NCBI GenBank assembly: GCA_035906055.1
Contig: JAMIFV010000081.1
Span: 1-51,028 of the forward strand
Source: JAMIFV01 sp035906055
Lineage (GTDB): Bacteria; Pseudomonadota; Alphaproteobacteria; Rickettsiales; JABCZZ01
DNA: 51,028 bases
Direction of reading: 5' to 3'
Both the position numbers and the translations under genes were made by a program. This document shows, in pieces, positions 8,389-16,530 of this stretch (its first letter is position 1; every line of letters begins with the position of its first letter). Under the pieces are notes generated by a model that saw nothing but the letters and a program-made list of their open reading frames with translations, was not told where the DNA came from and made no database searches.

Positions 8389-9429
8389 ATGCCCACACCA
8401 AAACAGCCCCAGAAAAATGCAACCTACGCGGAAGCAGGCGTGAATATAGATGCAGGCAACGCGCTTGTCGAGAAAATCAAGCCGCTGGCAAAGGCCACCG
8501 CGCGCACCGGCCTTATGGGCGGCATCGGCGGCTTCGGCGCATTGTTCGACCTCAGGGCCTGCGGCTATAAGGACCCCATCCTCGTGTCCGGCACGGACGG
8601 CGTGGGCACCAAGATCAAGATCGCGCAATACCTCAACCGCCATGATACGATCGGCATCGACCTTGTCGCCATGTGCGTCAACGACCTCGTGGTGCAGGGT
8701 GCCGCACCGTTGTTTTTCCTCGACTACTTTGCCACGTCCTCGCTCGATGTCGGCGTGGCGGAAAGCGTTATCAGGGGCATCGCGGAGGGCTGCCGTCAGG
8801 CGGGCTGCACGCTGGCAGGCGGCGAGACCGCCGAAATGCCCGGCATGTACCAGAAGGGTGAATACGACCTTGCCGGTTTTGCCGTGGGCGCGGTGGAGCG
8901 CGAAGATATCCTGCCCAGAACATTGAATGCAGGCGACGTGTTGCTCGGCCTCGCATCCAGCGGCGTGCATTCCAACGGCTATTCGCTGGTAAGGCACCTG
9001 CTCGACAAACAGGGCGTTGACCTGAAAGACGCAAAACATGCATCCCTGGCCGACATGCTGCTCGCACCCACAAAAATTTATATTACGTCCTGCCTTGCGG
9101 CTATCCGCACGGGGGGCGTGAAGGCGCTGGCCCATATCACCGGCGGCGGCATAACTGAGAACCTGCCGCGCGTGCTGCCGGAAAACCTCAGCGCCCAGAT
9201 CGACACAAATTCGTGGAATCCGCCCGAAGTGTTCCGCTGGCTGGAGCAGGCGGGCAACATGGCGCAGGAAGAAATGCGCCGCACCTTCAATTGCGGCCTC
9301 GGCATGATCGTGGTGGTGCCTGAAGCCCGTGTGCGCGAGGTCTGGTCGGCATTCGCCGATGCGGGCGAGACGGTTTATCAGATCGGCAGGCTTATCCCCA
9401 AACAGGCGGCGCGAGTGGTCTATCAGTGA
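8389..9429 (+). CDS. purM: phosphoribosylformylglycinamidine cyclo-ligase (AIR synthetase)
   Basis: PurM closes FGAM to AIR with ATP, purine step 5. The 346-residue protein has the N-terminal YAEAGVNIDAGNALV, the GTDGVGTK nucleotide-binding loop and MCVNDLVVQGAAPLFFLDY. It also has LAGGETAEMPG and the HITGGGITENLPR block, all diagnostic. The ATG at 8389 has GAAAGG seven bases upstream; an in-frame TTG at 8374 has no such site. The stop overlaps the GTG of purN. Confidence 0.97.
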   Translation: MPTPKQPQKNATYAEAGVNIDAGNALVEKIKPLAKATARTGLMGGIGGFGALFDLRACGYKDPILVSGTDGVGTKIKIAQYLNRHDTIGIDLVAMCVNDLVVQGAAPLFFLDYFATSSLDVGVAESVIRGIAEGCRQAGCTLAGGETAEMPGMYQKGEYDLAGFAVGAVEREDILPRTLNAGDVLLGLASSGVHSNGYSLVRHLLDKQGVDLKDAKHASLADMLLAPTKIYITSCLAAIRTGGVKALAHITGGGITENLPRVLPENLSAQIDTNSWNPPEVFRWLEQAGNMAQEEMRRTFNCGLGMIVVVPEARVREVWSAFADAGETVYQIGRLIPKQAARVVYQ

Positions 9430-10043
9430 AAACGAAGGTCGCAGTCCTGATCTCCGGCAGCGGCAGCAACCTGCAGGCACTGATCGATGCCTGTAAAGAC
9501 GAAGAATTCCCTGCGCACATCGCACTGGTGCTTTCCAACAAGGCGGATGCCTACGGGCTCAGGCGCGCAGAGGCTGCGGGCATTGCAACGCTCGTCATCA
9601 GCCACAAGGACTACCCCGACCGCGACTCGTTCGATGCCGCCATGCACAAGGCGCTTACGCAGGCAGGCATAGAATTCGTCTGCCTTGCCGGTTTTATGCG
9701 CCTGCTTACCGCCGGGTTTGTCAACCGATGGACGGGCAGGATGATTAACATCCATCCTTCGCTATTGCCTTCGTTCAAGGGCATTCACACCCATGCGGCG
9801 GCGCTGCAGGCAGGCGTAAAGATTCACGGTTGCAGCGTGCACCATGTCGTGCCGGAAATGGACGCCGGGCCCATTATTATTCAGGCGGCGGTGGCGGTGC
9901 TCGAAGGCGACACCCCCGGAACGCTCGGCGCGCGCGTGCTGGCGGCGGAACATATTATTTATCCGCTTGCGCTCAAAACTGTGCTAAAACCGGACAGGGA
10001 CAACGTACGCGCCAATGCTGGCGCACCGCTGATTAATCTGTAA
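9426..10043 (+). CDS. purN: phosphoribosylglycinamide formyltransferase
   Basis: PurN transfers a formyl group from 10-formyl-THF to GAR, purine step 3. The 205-residue protein begins VAVLISGSGSNLQALIDAC (phosphate-binding loop). It carries the catalytic Asn-His-Asp set in INIHPSLLPSFKG and EMDAGPII near residues 106-145. Translation starts at GTG 9426, overlapping the purM stop in GTGA, so the two are coupled. Confidence 0.96.
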   Translation: MKTKVAVLISGSGSNLQALIDACKDEEFPAHIALVLSNKADAYGLRRAEAAGIATLVISHKDYPDRDSFDAAMHKALTQAGIEFVCLAGFMRLLTAGFVNRWTGRMINIHPSLLPSFKGIHTHAAALQAGVKIHGCSVHHVVPEMDAGPIIIQAAVAVLEGDTPGTLGARVLAAEHIIYPLALKTVLKPDRDNVRANAGAPLINL

Positions 10044-10062
10044 ACAGGATCGGGTAAGTCTT

Positions 10063-10641
10063 ATGCGTTCGATGACAATGGTAATGGGATTAGTAGTGGC
10101 AATGGCTGCGGGTAGCGTCAGCGCGCAGGAAGAGCCTCAGGTGCCGATCCCCCTGCCATCCAACATCTTATCCACCCCCGGCTTCTCGCTGGCCTTCCCC
10201 GAGAACTGGCAGACAAAACGCATTACCAAAGGAATGGTGTCGGCCTCAAGCCAGCCAGATGCCACGCCGCAGGCTTCCGCCGATGTATATTATTATGTAC
10301 TGCCGGAAAAAGCCTCGCAACGCGCCATTAAACGTTTCCACGAGCGCCAGAAGAAGCATTCGATCAGAAGCTATATCGACAAGCGCGAGGCGAAGGCTGC
10401 CAAGTGGAAGTCCAAATTCAGCAAGGCGTCGCTGGATAATAATATCTCGGTGGAGCAGTTTGATATGGAAATACTCCAGCGCTCCCCCGCTTACAAGAAA
10501 CGCAAAACCCCCGTATGCCGCTTTTACAGACTTTATCACGCTCCCCGGGCAGAGGTGCACATCACGTATTCCGAGCGCGGTAAGTGCGGATCTTCAAGGG
10601 GCGGATTTAATAACTTTATCAGCAGCCTGAGGTGGAATTAG
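10063..10641 (+). CDS. small exported protein of unknown function
   Basis: I do not recognise this 192-residue protein. It has a clear signal peptide (MRSMTMVMGLVVAMAAGSVSA, cleavage before QEEP) and a basic, mainly soluble body with several Lys/Arg-rich helices. It has one possible disulfide pair around CRFYRLY and GKCGSSRGG. It starts 19 bases after purN on the same strand and may be cotranscribed with it. It is probably periplasmic. Confidence 0.6.
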   Translation: MRSMTMVMGLVVAMAAGSVSAQEEPQVPIPLPSNILSTPGFSLAFPENWQTKRITKGMVSASSQPDATPQASADVYYYVLPEKASQRAIKRFHERQKKHSIRSYIDKREAKAAKWKSKFSKASLDNNISVEQFDMEILQRSPAYKKRKTPVCRFYRLYHAPRAEVHITYSERGKCGSSRGGFNNFISSLRWN

Positions 10642-10758
10642 GGTGTCGCCACAAAGTTGTGGTGATGCCGAAATGTCATAGTATTGTAATACATAACCAT
10701 TATTTGCAGGTTATACTGTATCCCCAAACCCTTGTCCGTCGGGAGCAGTTTCAGTTAC

Positions 10759-11709
10759 ATGGTGACGCGCAATACTCAGAAAAACGCCGAGTTGCATGTG
10801 TTTTTCATGAACACCACGAAACTCGAAAAAATCGCCCAGTTGAATGCGCAGGCTGCAAACCGTGGCTATCCCGTGCTGTTTCTTCCCGCCACGTCGCTGG
10901 GCGAGCCTGCTCACAGCCCTGAGGAACTGACCGGCTCTTTCAAGCTGAATAAGAATACAAAACTCGTTTCCTGTGCCCAGTATCTTTCGCAGTTCACCTA
11001 TGAGCAGGTGCTTGCGGCGGTAGAGCCGCTGGGCATATCGCGCGCCGATCTGGAGCAGAAAAAAGTAAAGCTTTATGGCTGTGCGGAAGATTCGGGTATG
11101 TCCTATGACCGCGACCGCATCAGTCCCGGAAAAACCCGGGAATTCGTCGATATGTTCTTCAATACTGGCCCCGACGGGCCTTATAAGACCGATGCGGACA
11201 AAGAGCTGGTGCGCTCGCTGGAGCGTTTCGTCGGCTGGGAAGCGCCGCTCATAAAGGGCGGGCCGCCGCAGCGCAAACCTTTCCCGGGCGTGGAGACCGT
11301 GCGCGTAATGGGCGCGTCGGGCGGTGTGGATAATTTCTTCCGCCTGACCGAACGGGTGATGGCGAAGATGGGTATCCCGGTTGAGCCGGTGCCGCGTTCC
11401 GTCAACCGCCTCGATTTCGTGGATAACAGCATACTCGGCGCATTCCAGTGGCATCCGCAGCAGGGTAAGGAATTCGTCAATAAACTGTATTTTTCCGATT
11501 TCAGGGAAGGTGAAGGGGAGTCGCGCAGTACCTATTTCAGGCAGCCGGAGGAAGGCGACGAAAAACTCACCTATACCCGCACTTCGCCTACGGGAAGGTT
11601 CTCGCAGGGCCAACCATGTCGCGCGAACAGCTGGGTGAGCTTTACCAGCCGCAGGCGCGTGGCGAAGCGCTTGGTTTCCTGGTCGATGCGTTCGGCATAC
11701 AGAGAATAA
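10759..11709 (+). CDS. HAM1/RdgB-like N-terminal half of a frameshifted nucleotide-enzyme gene
   Basis: As encoded this is 316 residues. The N terminus MVTRNTQKNAELHVFF matches the TxNxxKxxEL signature of HAM1/RdgB non-canonical purine NTP pyrophosphatases. GCAEDSGMSYDRDRISPG, about 110 residues on, matches the DDSGLxVDAL-xPG segment of that family. From about residue 278 (near 11590) the frame turns into basic, low-complexity sequence. The other frame there reads YGKVLAGPTMSREQLGELY and continues into the downstream ORF. I infer a single ancestral protein of roughly 760 residues broken by one base. The ATG at 10759 was chosen over TTG 10732 because it starts at the HAM1 motif. Confidence 0.55.
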   Translation: MVTRNTQKNAELHVFFMNTTKLEKIAQLNAQAANRGYPVLFLPATSLGEPAHSPEELTGSFKLNKNTKLVSCAQYLSQFTYEQVLAAVEPLGISRADLEQKKVKLYGCAEDSGMSYDRDRISPGKTREFVDMFFNTGPDGPYKTDADKELVRSLERFVGWEAPLIKGGPPQRKPFPGVETVRVMGASGGVDNFFRLTERVMAKMGIPVEPVPRSVNRLDFVDNSILGAFQWHPQQGKEFVNKLYFSDFREGEGESRSTYFRQPEEGDEKLTYTRTSPTGRFSQGQPCRANSWVSFTSRRRVAKRLVSWSMRSAYRE

Positions 11710-13043
11710 AATCCAGTTCATGGGAAGCGCGTATCGGCAATCGCAGAAAAACGCCCGGCGCAGAAGAGCGTGCCGGCGATTACACCGTTTCCGTGCTGCC
11801 TGCCGACAAGGACTATCAGCATCATCAGCTTGCCGATGCTGTGGGCAAAGCCATCTATGGCAAAGAAATGCATGTGCAGTTCCCCAAGCGCGATGGCGCA
11901 CGCACGCGCGTATGGAGTGAACTGGGGCTGTTCCAGAGCATGCTGGATTCCAGCGATGCGGTGATGTTCCTGCCTTCCGGCGCTGACAGTAAAAACAAAA
12001 AACAGGGCGCTAAAGACCCCGCGCGTAATATGGAGCTGCATCACGCGGCGAGCCAGTTCCTTGAACATATCACGCTGTATCCGGGCGGAAAGCCCAAGCT
12101 CGGCGTTTTCGTCGAAAAAGAACCGGGCGACTACAAGAAATTCATCAGGCCGTTTGTGGAGCTGTTCAATCGCGGCGCATTCGGCGACAGGCCGACCAGG
12201 CTGATTGTCCCGGCAAAATCCATTGAAGACGGGATGAAGCTGTTAGAAAAGCATCGCGGGCAATACCGCTCCGTGCTTACCCGTCCTGAACCGGAAAGTG
12301 AAGCAAAGCTGCTCAAAAACCCTGATAGCTACCATGTATGCGTGTTTCTTTCCGCGTCCATGGAGGGCATCTATGAAGACAAGGCTTATGCGCTGGGCGA
12401 ACGTATACAGCGCTCCGGCATGGGGCTGACATACGGCGCGGCTGACCGTAATGCCATGGGGGCCGTGTTCAAGGGCTTTCAGGAATCCCGCAAGAAGCAT
12501 GGCGGCGATGCAATAGTGCTTGGCTCCACCACCCGCGTGATCGCGGCTACCGAATGCGAGCATGGCACCAAGCCGCATGACCTGCCCGAAGAGCATTTCT
12601 ACCTCGCGCCTAATATCCCCAAGCGCAAGGAGTTCCTGTTCAGGAACTCCGACGCGTTCGTGGTGCTCGAAGGCGGCGTGGGTACGTTTGACGAACTGCT
12701 CACCTATATGTACCTGAAGAAAAAAGGTTCGGATCTGGTCAGGAACAAGCCGCTGATCGTGTGCGAGTCAGCCTACACGCAAGGCTCGATGTATAAACAG
12801 GTGCTGGACGATTTCTTTGGCAGCGACAGCAGCAAGGTGGATGAAAAAACCATGCGCGCCAAAGGCGTTTATATTGTCAAGCCCACCGAGAAACTTCCCG
12901 AAGGGGCGGGTGACCGCAAGCTGTTCGACTACGATATTGATAAGGTAATGCAATTACTGGAAAAACACCGCGCCAACGGATGGGCTCACGAAATGAAAAA
13001 GCGCCATGAGACGGCGGCACCCGGAGCTTCCCTTACGCGCTGA
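11616..13043 (+). CDS. LOG-family (lysine decarboxylase-like Rossmann) C-terminal half of the same split gene
   Basis: The 475-residue ORF ends in a LOG-type domain: HVCVFLSASMEGIYEDKAYA (N-terminal nucleotide fold), RKEFLFRNSDAFVVLEGG and GGVGTFDELLTYM, the family's PGGxGTxxE signature. LOG proteins are nucleoside 5'-monophosphate phosphoribohydrolases. Residues about 55-200 look like a second, degenerate copy: SDAVMFLPSGADSKNK occupies the place of the signature, followed by GGKPKLGVFVEKE. The open frame extends upstream of the ATG to about 11560, in line with the preceding HAM1-like ORF. The last 11 bases overlap convergent fabD. Confidence 0.65.
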   Translation: MSREQLGELYQPQARGEALGFLVDAFGIQRIKSSSWEARIGNRRKTPGAEERAGDYTVSVLPADKDYQHHQLADAVGKAIYGKEMHVQFPKRDGARTRVWSELGLFQSMLDSSDAVMFLPSGADSKNKKQGAKDPARNMELHHAASQFLEHITLYPGGKPKLGVFVEKEPGDYKKFIRPFVELFNRGAFGDRPTRLIVPAKSIEDGMKLLEKHRGQYRSVLTRPEPESEAKLLKNPDSYHVCVFLSASMEGIYEDKAYALGERIQRSGMGLTYGAADRNAMGAVFKGFQESRKKHGGDAIVLGSTTRVIAATECEHGTKPHDLPEEHFYLAPNIPKRKEFLFRNSDAFVVLEGGVGTFDELLTYMYLKKKGSDLVRNKPLIVCESAYTQGSMYKQVLDDFFGSDSSKVDEKTMRAKGVYIVKPTEKLPEGAGDRKLFDYDIDKVMQLLEKHRANGWAHEMKKRHETAAPGASLTR

Positions 13044-13977
13044 TCCTGGCGAACGCTTCGATGTCGCCAGGCTCGGCGATGCAGGACGCTTCAATTTCTT
13101 TCACCGTGCGCTTTATCAGGCCGCTGAGCACTTTGCCAGCCCCCAGCTCCAGCGCGCCCGTCACGCCTTGCGCGCCGAGATACATCACCGATTCGCGCCA
13201 GCGCACGCGCCCCGTTACCTGTTCCACCAGCAACTTGCGGATGGTTTCCGCGTCGCGCACTTCAGTTGCGGTGACATTGGCCACCAGCGGCACGGAGGGC
13301 GAGCGCATGGCGGTGCTGGCGAGTGCCGCTTCCATGGCGCGGGCTGCGGGTTCCATGAGAGGGCTATGGAACGGTGCGCTGACCGGCAGCATCACGGCGC
13401 GTTTCGCGCCTTTGGCCTTGGCAAGTTCGGCGGCTTTTTCGATGGCGGCAGCGGTGCCGCTGATAACGATCTGGCCGGGGGAATTATCGTTAGCGATAGC
13501 GCATGCGCCAACCACTGAGGCTTCTTTGGCCACTGCCGCAACAGCGTCTTCTTCAAGGCCAAGGATGGCGGCCATGGCGCCTTCGCCTGCGGGAACGGCT
13601 TTCTGCATCGTCTGCCCGCGCAGCTTGAGCAGCTTTGCGGTGTCGGCTAGCGTGAATGTGCCTGCCGCGCACAGCGCGCTGTATTCCCCCAGGGAGTGGC
13701 CCGCCACATAAGAAGCGTACGAGGAGAGATTGAAGCCGGTTTCCTTTTCCAGCACGCGCAGCACCGCGATGGAGGTCGCCATAATGGCAGGCTGTGCGTT
13801 CTCGGTGAGGGTGAGGGTGGGCTCTGGGCCTTCGAATATAATAAAAGAGAGTTTCTGTTTCAGCGCGTCGTCCACTTCCTCAAATACCAGCCTTGCCGCC
13901 GCAAAGCTTTCACAGAGGGCCTTGCCCATGCCAACGGCCTGTGAACCCTGGCCCGGAAATACGACTGCGCGCTTCAT
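13033..13977 (-). CDS. fabD: malonyl-CoA:ACP transacylase
   Basis: FabD loads malonyl onto acyl carrier protein for fatty acid synthesis. The 314-residue protein begins with VVFPGQGSQAVGMG. It has the catalytic Ser in GHSLGEYSALCAAG near residue 94 and the catalytic His in PVSAPFHSPLME near residue 202. The GQIVISG and TGALELGAGKVLSGL blocks follow. The usual fatty-acid neighbours (fabG, acpP) are not in the window, though they could be co-located elsewhere. It is convergent with the LOG-like gene. Confidence 0.95.
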   Translation of the reverse strand: MKRAVVFPGQGSQAVGMGKALCESFAAARLVFEEVDDALKQKLSFIIFEGPEPTLTLTENAQPAIMATSIAVLRVLEKETGFNLSSYASYVAGHSLGEYSALCAAGTFTLADTAKLLKLRGQTMQKAVPAGEGAMAAILGLEEDAVAAVAKEASVVGACAIANDNSPGQIVISGTAAAIEKAAELAKAKGAKRAVMLPVSAPFHSPLMEPAARAMEAALASTAMRSPSVPLVANVTATEVRDAETIRKLLVEQVTGRVRWRESVMYLGAQGVTGALELGAGKVLSGLIKRTVKEIEASCIAEPGDIEAFARISA

Positions 13978-14100
13978 GATTATCCTCGTTATTGGTACTC
14001 CGTTACACGTACCCGGATGCCCGGCTACCGAGTATCGAGTACGCTCTTACGGCGATATAATCAAGTAATACATGAAGTTATCTTTTTTCCGACTCAATCC

Positions 14101-14128
14101 TTGCACGCGGCGCAGAAATCGGTATATT
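14101..14128 (+). promoter_or_regulatory. candidate promoter of the rpsF operon
   Basis: TTGCAC at 14101-14106 and TATATT at 14123-14128 are separated by 16 bases. This fits a sigma-70 promoter about 60 bases upstream of rpsF, in the divergent region between fabD and rpsF. Confidence 0.5.
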
Positions 14129-14138
14129 TCGCACCCCC

Positions 14139-14163
14139 GCCCTGTTCACGTGAGTGGCAGGGC
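14139..14163 (+). promoter_or_regulatory. stem-loop in the rpsF leader
   Basis: GCCCTG (14139-14144) pairs with CAGGGC (14158-14163) around a 13-base loop. It lies between the candidate promoter and the GGAG ribosome binding site of rpsF. In other bacteria the S6-S18 complex represses its own mRNA through a leader hairpin. A regulatory role here is inference from position only. Confidence 0.35.
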
Positions 14164-14186
14164 ATACAAATTATTTGGAGTTACCT

Positions 14187-14555
14187 ATGCCTCTCTATGA
14201 GAGTACGTTTGTTGTACGTCAGGACGTGTCCCGCGCCGACGTGACCAAACTGGTTGAAACCTTTTCCGCTATCATCACCCAGGGTGGCGGCAAGATCGTG
14301 AAAGACGAATATTGGGGCCTGCGCAATCTGGCCTACCGCATCAAGAAGAACCGCAAGGGTCACTATGTGATGCTCGCTGTAGACGCTCCGTATGAAGCGA
14401 TGAAAGAGCTTGAGCGCAACATGGGCATCCATGAAGACGTGATCCGCACCCTCACCGTGCGTGTGGATGCGATCGAAGAAGGCCCCTCTGCCATGATGCA
14501 GAAGACCAGCCGCGAAGAAGAAAGCCCCGAAGCGCCGCTCGAAGGCGCTGCATAA
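14187..14555 (+). CDS. rpsF: 30S ribosomal protein S6
   Basis: The 122-residue protein has S6 family features: MPLYESTFVVRQD, then GGKIVKDEYWGLRNLAYRIKK and KGHYVMLAVDAP, with a Glu-rich C terminus. S6 binds the central domain of 16S rRNA with S18. The start at 14187 has GGAG seven bases upstream; a longer in-frame start at 14154 would add an unrelated leader. It is the first gene of rpsF-rpsR-DUF2232-rplI. Confidence 0.97.
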   Translation: MPLYESTFVVRQDVSRADVTKLVETFSAIITQGGGKIVKDEYWGLRNLAYRIKKNRKGHYVMLAVDAPYEAMKELERNMGIHEDVIRTLTVRVDAIEEGPSAMMQKTSREEESPEAPLEGAA

Positions 14556-14573
14556 GCAATCAGGAGAATGACG

Positions 14574-14846
14574 ATGAGAATGGCAAGCAATAATGAAAAT
14601 TTCGGTTCGCAGGGTGGCGCTGGCCGCCGTGTGTTCTTCCGCCGCCGCAAGTCCTGCCCGCTCTCCGGCACCAACGCGCCGAAGATCGATTATAAGGACG
14701 TAAAGCTCCTGACCCGCTTCATCTCCGAACGCGGCAAGATGCTCCCCTCGCGCATCACGTCCGTATGCGCCAAGAAGCAGCGTGAACTCTCCCGCGCTAT
14801 CAAGCGCGCGCGCAATCTTGCACTGTTGGCTTTTGTCGTACAGTAA
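14574..14846 (+). CDS. rpsR: 30S ribosomal protein S18
   Basis: The 90-residue basic protein contains RVFFRRRKSCPLSG, IDYKDVKLLTRFISERGKML, PSRITSVCAKKQRELSRAI and KRARNLALLAFV, the full S18 core. AGGAG ends seven bases before the ATG at 14574. The ATG at 14568 is too close to that site. It lies 18 bases after rpsF and binds next to S6 on the platform of the 30S subunit. Confidence 0.97.
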   Translation: MRMASNNENFGSQGGAGRRVFFRRRKSCPLSGTNAPKIDYKDVKLLTRFISERGKMLPSRITSVCAKKQRELSRAIKRARNLALLAFVVQ

Positions 14847-14856
14847 GCTATAGACT

Positions 14857-14886
14857 GACCTCCGGCATTCATGCCGGTCAGGCAGT
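14857..14886 (+). promoter_or_regulatory. intercistronic hairpin between rpsR and the DUF2232 gene
   Basis: CCGGCAT (14862-14868) and ATGCCGG (14871-14877) form a stem with a 2-base loop, extended by GACC/GGTC. No T tract follows, so it is more likely an mRNA processing or stability element than a terminator. Confidence 0.4.
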
Positions 14887-14889
14887 CTT

Positions 14890-15810
14890 ATGGATCATCA
14901 GCAACGCGTAATCTTCACGGTACTTGCAGGCGTGGTTTCAGGCCTGCTGCCCTATATTCCCGATGCAGGAATATTCTTTACCGGATGGGCGCCCCTTCTC
15001 CCCCTGTTCTTCGCGGGCTTTGCGTTCGGTGACCGCCTTTGCCGTCAGGCGGCCTGCATTGCCACGCTGATCGCCTTCATCATCGGTGGCGGCGAAGGGG
15101 TGAGCTTCGCGGTTTTTATCGCGCTTCCGGCCTGTTTTCTGGTCAGCAGGCTTACCAGTTATACGGTGGACGAGTCCACAGGCAGGGTCCTCTGGTATCC
15201 CACCCTGCGTGCGCTTTCGGAGCTGGTGCTGATTGCGGCGGGACTGTTCATGTTCTTTGCCATCAGTACGAGCTATGAATACAGTAACAGCCTGCTCGGC
15301 CTGCTGAAGGCCAAGCTTACATTCGAGGTCACGGATATCGACCCCGCTGCGGCAGACGAACTGCGTACCCTGACCTCGGAATACGGCTTTGTGCTCCTTG
15401 CCCTCATGGTGTGGGTATGGGTGCTCGCCGCCTGGGCGATGGCCGTGCTGGTCAATAACGCGCTCATCATGAAGGGGCAGGCGCTTCGCCGCAGTATGGC
15501 CCTTACGTTCACCGACATTTCCGGCTGGGTTCCCACCCTGCTGGCCTTGAGTGCCGGGCTGGCACTGGCCGGGGAGGGTAACGATAACTGGACGGGCAAG
15601 ACCCTGTTTCTCATCTTCCTGCTGCCCTATTTCCTGGGCGGTATGGCGAGAGTCCACGCCATGTCACATCACTGGCACATGCGCGGCATCTGGTTATTCC
15701 TTATATATGTGATACTTATCTTTGTTTTCTGGGCGGTGGCGCTGGTGGCGGCCATGGGGCTGTACCATCACCTCTCTGAAATGCTGGACAAACGCCAAAA
15801 GATACGGTAG
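14890..15810 (+). CDS. DUF2232 membrane protein
   Basis: The 306-residue protein has about eight hydrophobic segments and few charged residues outside loops. DUF2232 (YybS-like) proteins are the usual insert between rpsR and rplI in alphaproteobacteria and resemble the substrate-binding membrane components of ECF-type transporters. The substrate is unknown. The closing segment (EMLDKRQKIR) is a short cytosolic tail. Confidence 0.75.
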   Translation: MDHQQRVIFTVLAGVVSGLLPYIPDAGIFFTGWAPLLPLFFAGFAFGDRLCRQAACIATLIAFIIGGGEGVSFAVFIALPACFLVSRLTSYTVDESTGRVLWYPTLRALSELVLIAAGLFMFFAISTSYEYSNSLLGLLKAKLTFEVTDIDPAAADELRTLTSEYGFVLLALMVWVWVLAAWAMAVLVNNALIMKGQALRRSMALTFTDISGWVPTLLALSAGLALAGEGNDNWTGKTLFLIFLLPYFLGGMARVHAMSHHWHMRGIWLFLIYVILIFVFWAVALVAAMGLYHHLSEMLDKRQKIR

Positions 15811-15892
15811 AAACCGCCCCCCGAACATAAATCTGGCGGTTTACGGCGCGAAATTAAGCCCTGAGAACGCCCACAGAAAGACAGAGGTTTTT

Positions 15893-16417
15893 ATGGAAGT
15901 AATCCTGCTTGAACGCGTTGGTCGTCTTGGAACGGTGGGCGATGTAGTGAAGGTAAAGAACGGCTATGGCCGCAACTTCCTGCTGCCGCAGAAAAAAGCG
16001 CTGCGTGCGACCGAAGACAACAAGACGGTTTTTGCTGCTCGCCGCGCAGAGATCGAAGCCAAGAACGCTGCCGCCAAAGCCGAAGCGGAAAAGCTGTCCA
16101 AGTCCATGGGCACCCTCTCCGTGAAGGTGGTTCGCCAGGCCAGCGAAGACGGCAAGCTCTATGGTTCCGTAGTCGTACGCGACGTTGTGGAAGCGCTCGC
16201 TGAACAGGGCCACAAGGTTGACCGCAAACAGGTGGAAATCACCACCTCCATCAAGAGCACCGGCGCGTATGTTGCCAGGCTCACCCTGCACCCCGAAGTG
16301 GTGATGAACGTTGCCGTGAACGTTGTGCGCAACGAATCCGACGTTATTGAAGAAATTCCTGAAGAACTGCGCGCCCCCGATGAAGGCGCCGAGCAGGAAG
16401 AAACCGCCGCTGAATAA
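15893..16417 (+). CDS. rplI: 50S ribosomal protein L9
   Basis: The 174-residue protein begins MEVILLERVGRLGTVGDVVKV and continues NGYGRNFLLPQKKALRAT, the L9 N-terminal domain. The long connecting helix (residues about 40-80) and the C-terminal domain (KLYGSVVVRDVVEAL, HKVDRKQVEI) follow. The acidic tail ending EEQEETAAE is common in alphaproteobacteria. The start at 15893 follows AGAGG. The longer in-frame ORF from 15722 lies inside the DUF2232 gene and is not coding. Confidence 0.97.
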   Translation: MEVILLERVGRLGTVGDVVKVKNGYGRNFLLPQKKALRATEDNKTVFAARRAEIEAKNAAAKAEAEKLSKSMGTLSVKVVRQASEDGKLYGSVVVRDVVEALAEQGHKVDRKQVEITTSIKSTGAYVARLTLHPEVVMNVAVNVVRNESDVIEEIPEELRAPDEGAEQEETAAE

Positions 16418-16443
16418 GCGTTATTTCATGTGTAAGCACTTTA

Positions 16444-16478
16444 AATGCCGCTCTGGAATCCGGGGCGGCATTTTTTTC
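16444..16478 (+). terminator. rho-independent terminator of the rpsF-rplI operon
   Basis: ATGCCGC at 16445-16451 pairs with GCGGCAT at 16465-16471 and is followed by a run of T. It stands 28 bases after the rplI stop. Confidence 0.88.
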
Positions 16479-16530
16479 GTTTATGAAAAGCCTTTGAATT
16501 TTTTATGATATGGAAAACAGGGAAAACCAT

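Noticed and set aside
8383..9525. 380-residue minus-strand ORF
   Set aside because: It is a shadow of purM on the opposite strand.
11560..11566. GAAAAAC as a programmed -1 frameshift site
   Set aside because: The phase and sequence do not fit the X-XXY-YYZ heptamer; a mutation or assembly error is simpler.
16510..16530. Start of the large exported protein at ATG 16510
   Set aside because: No ribosome binding site precedes it, and it would place charged residues before the signal peptide; 16531 fits better.
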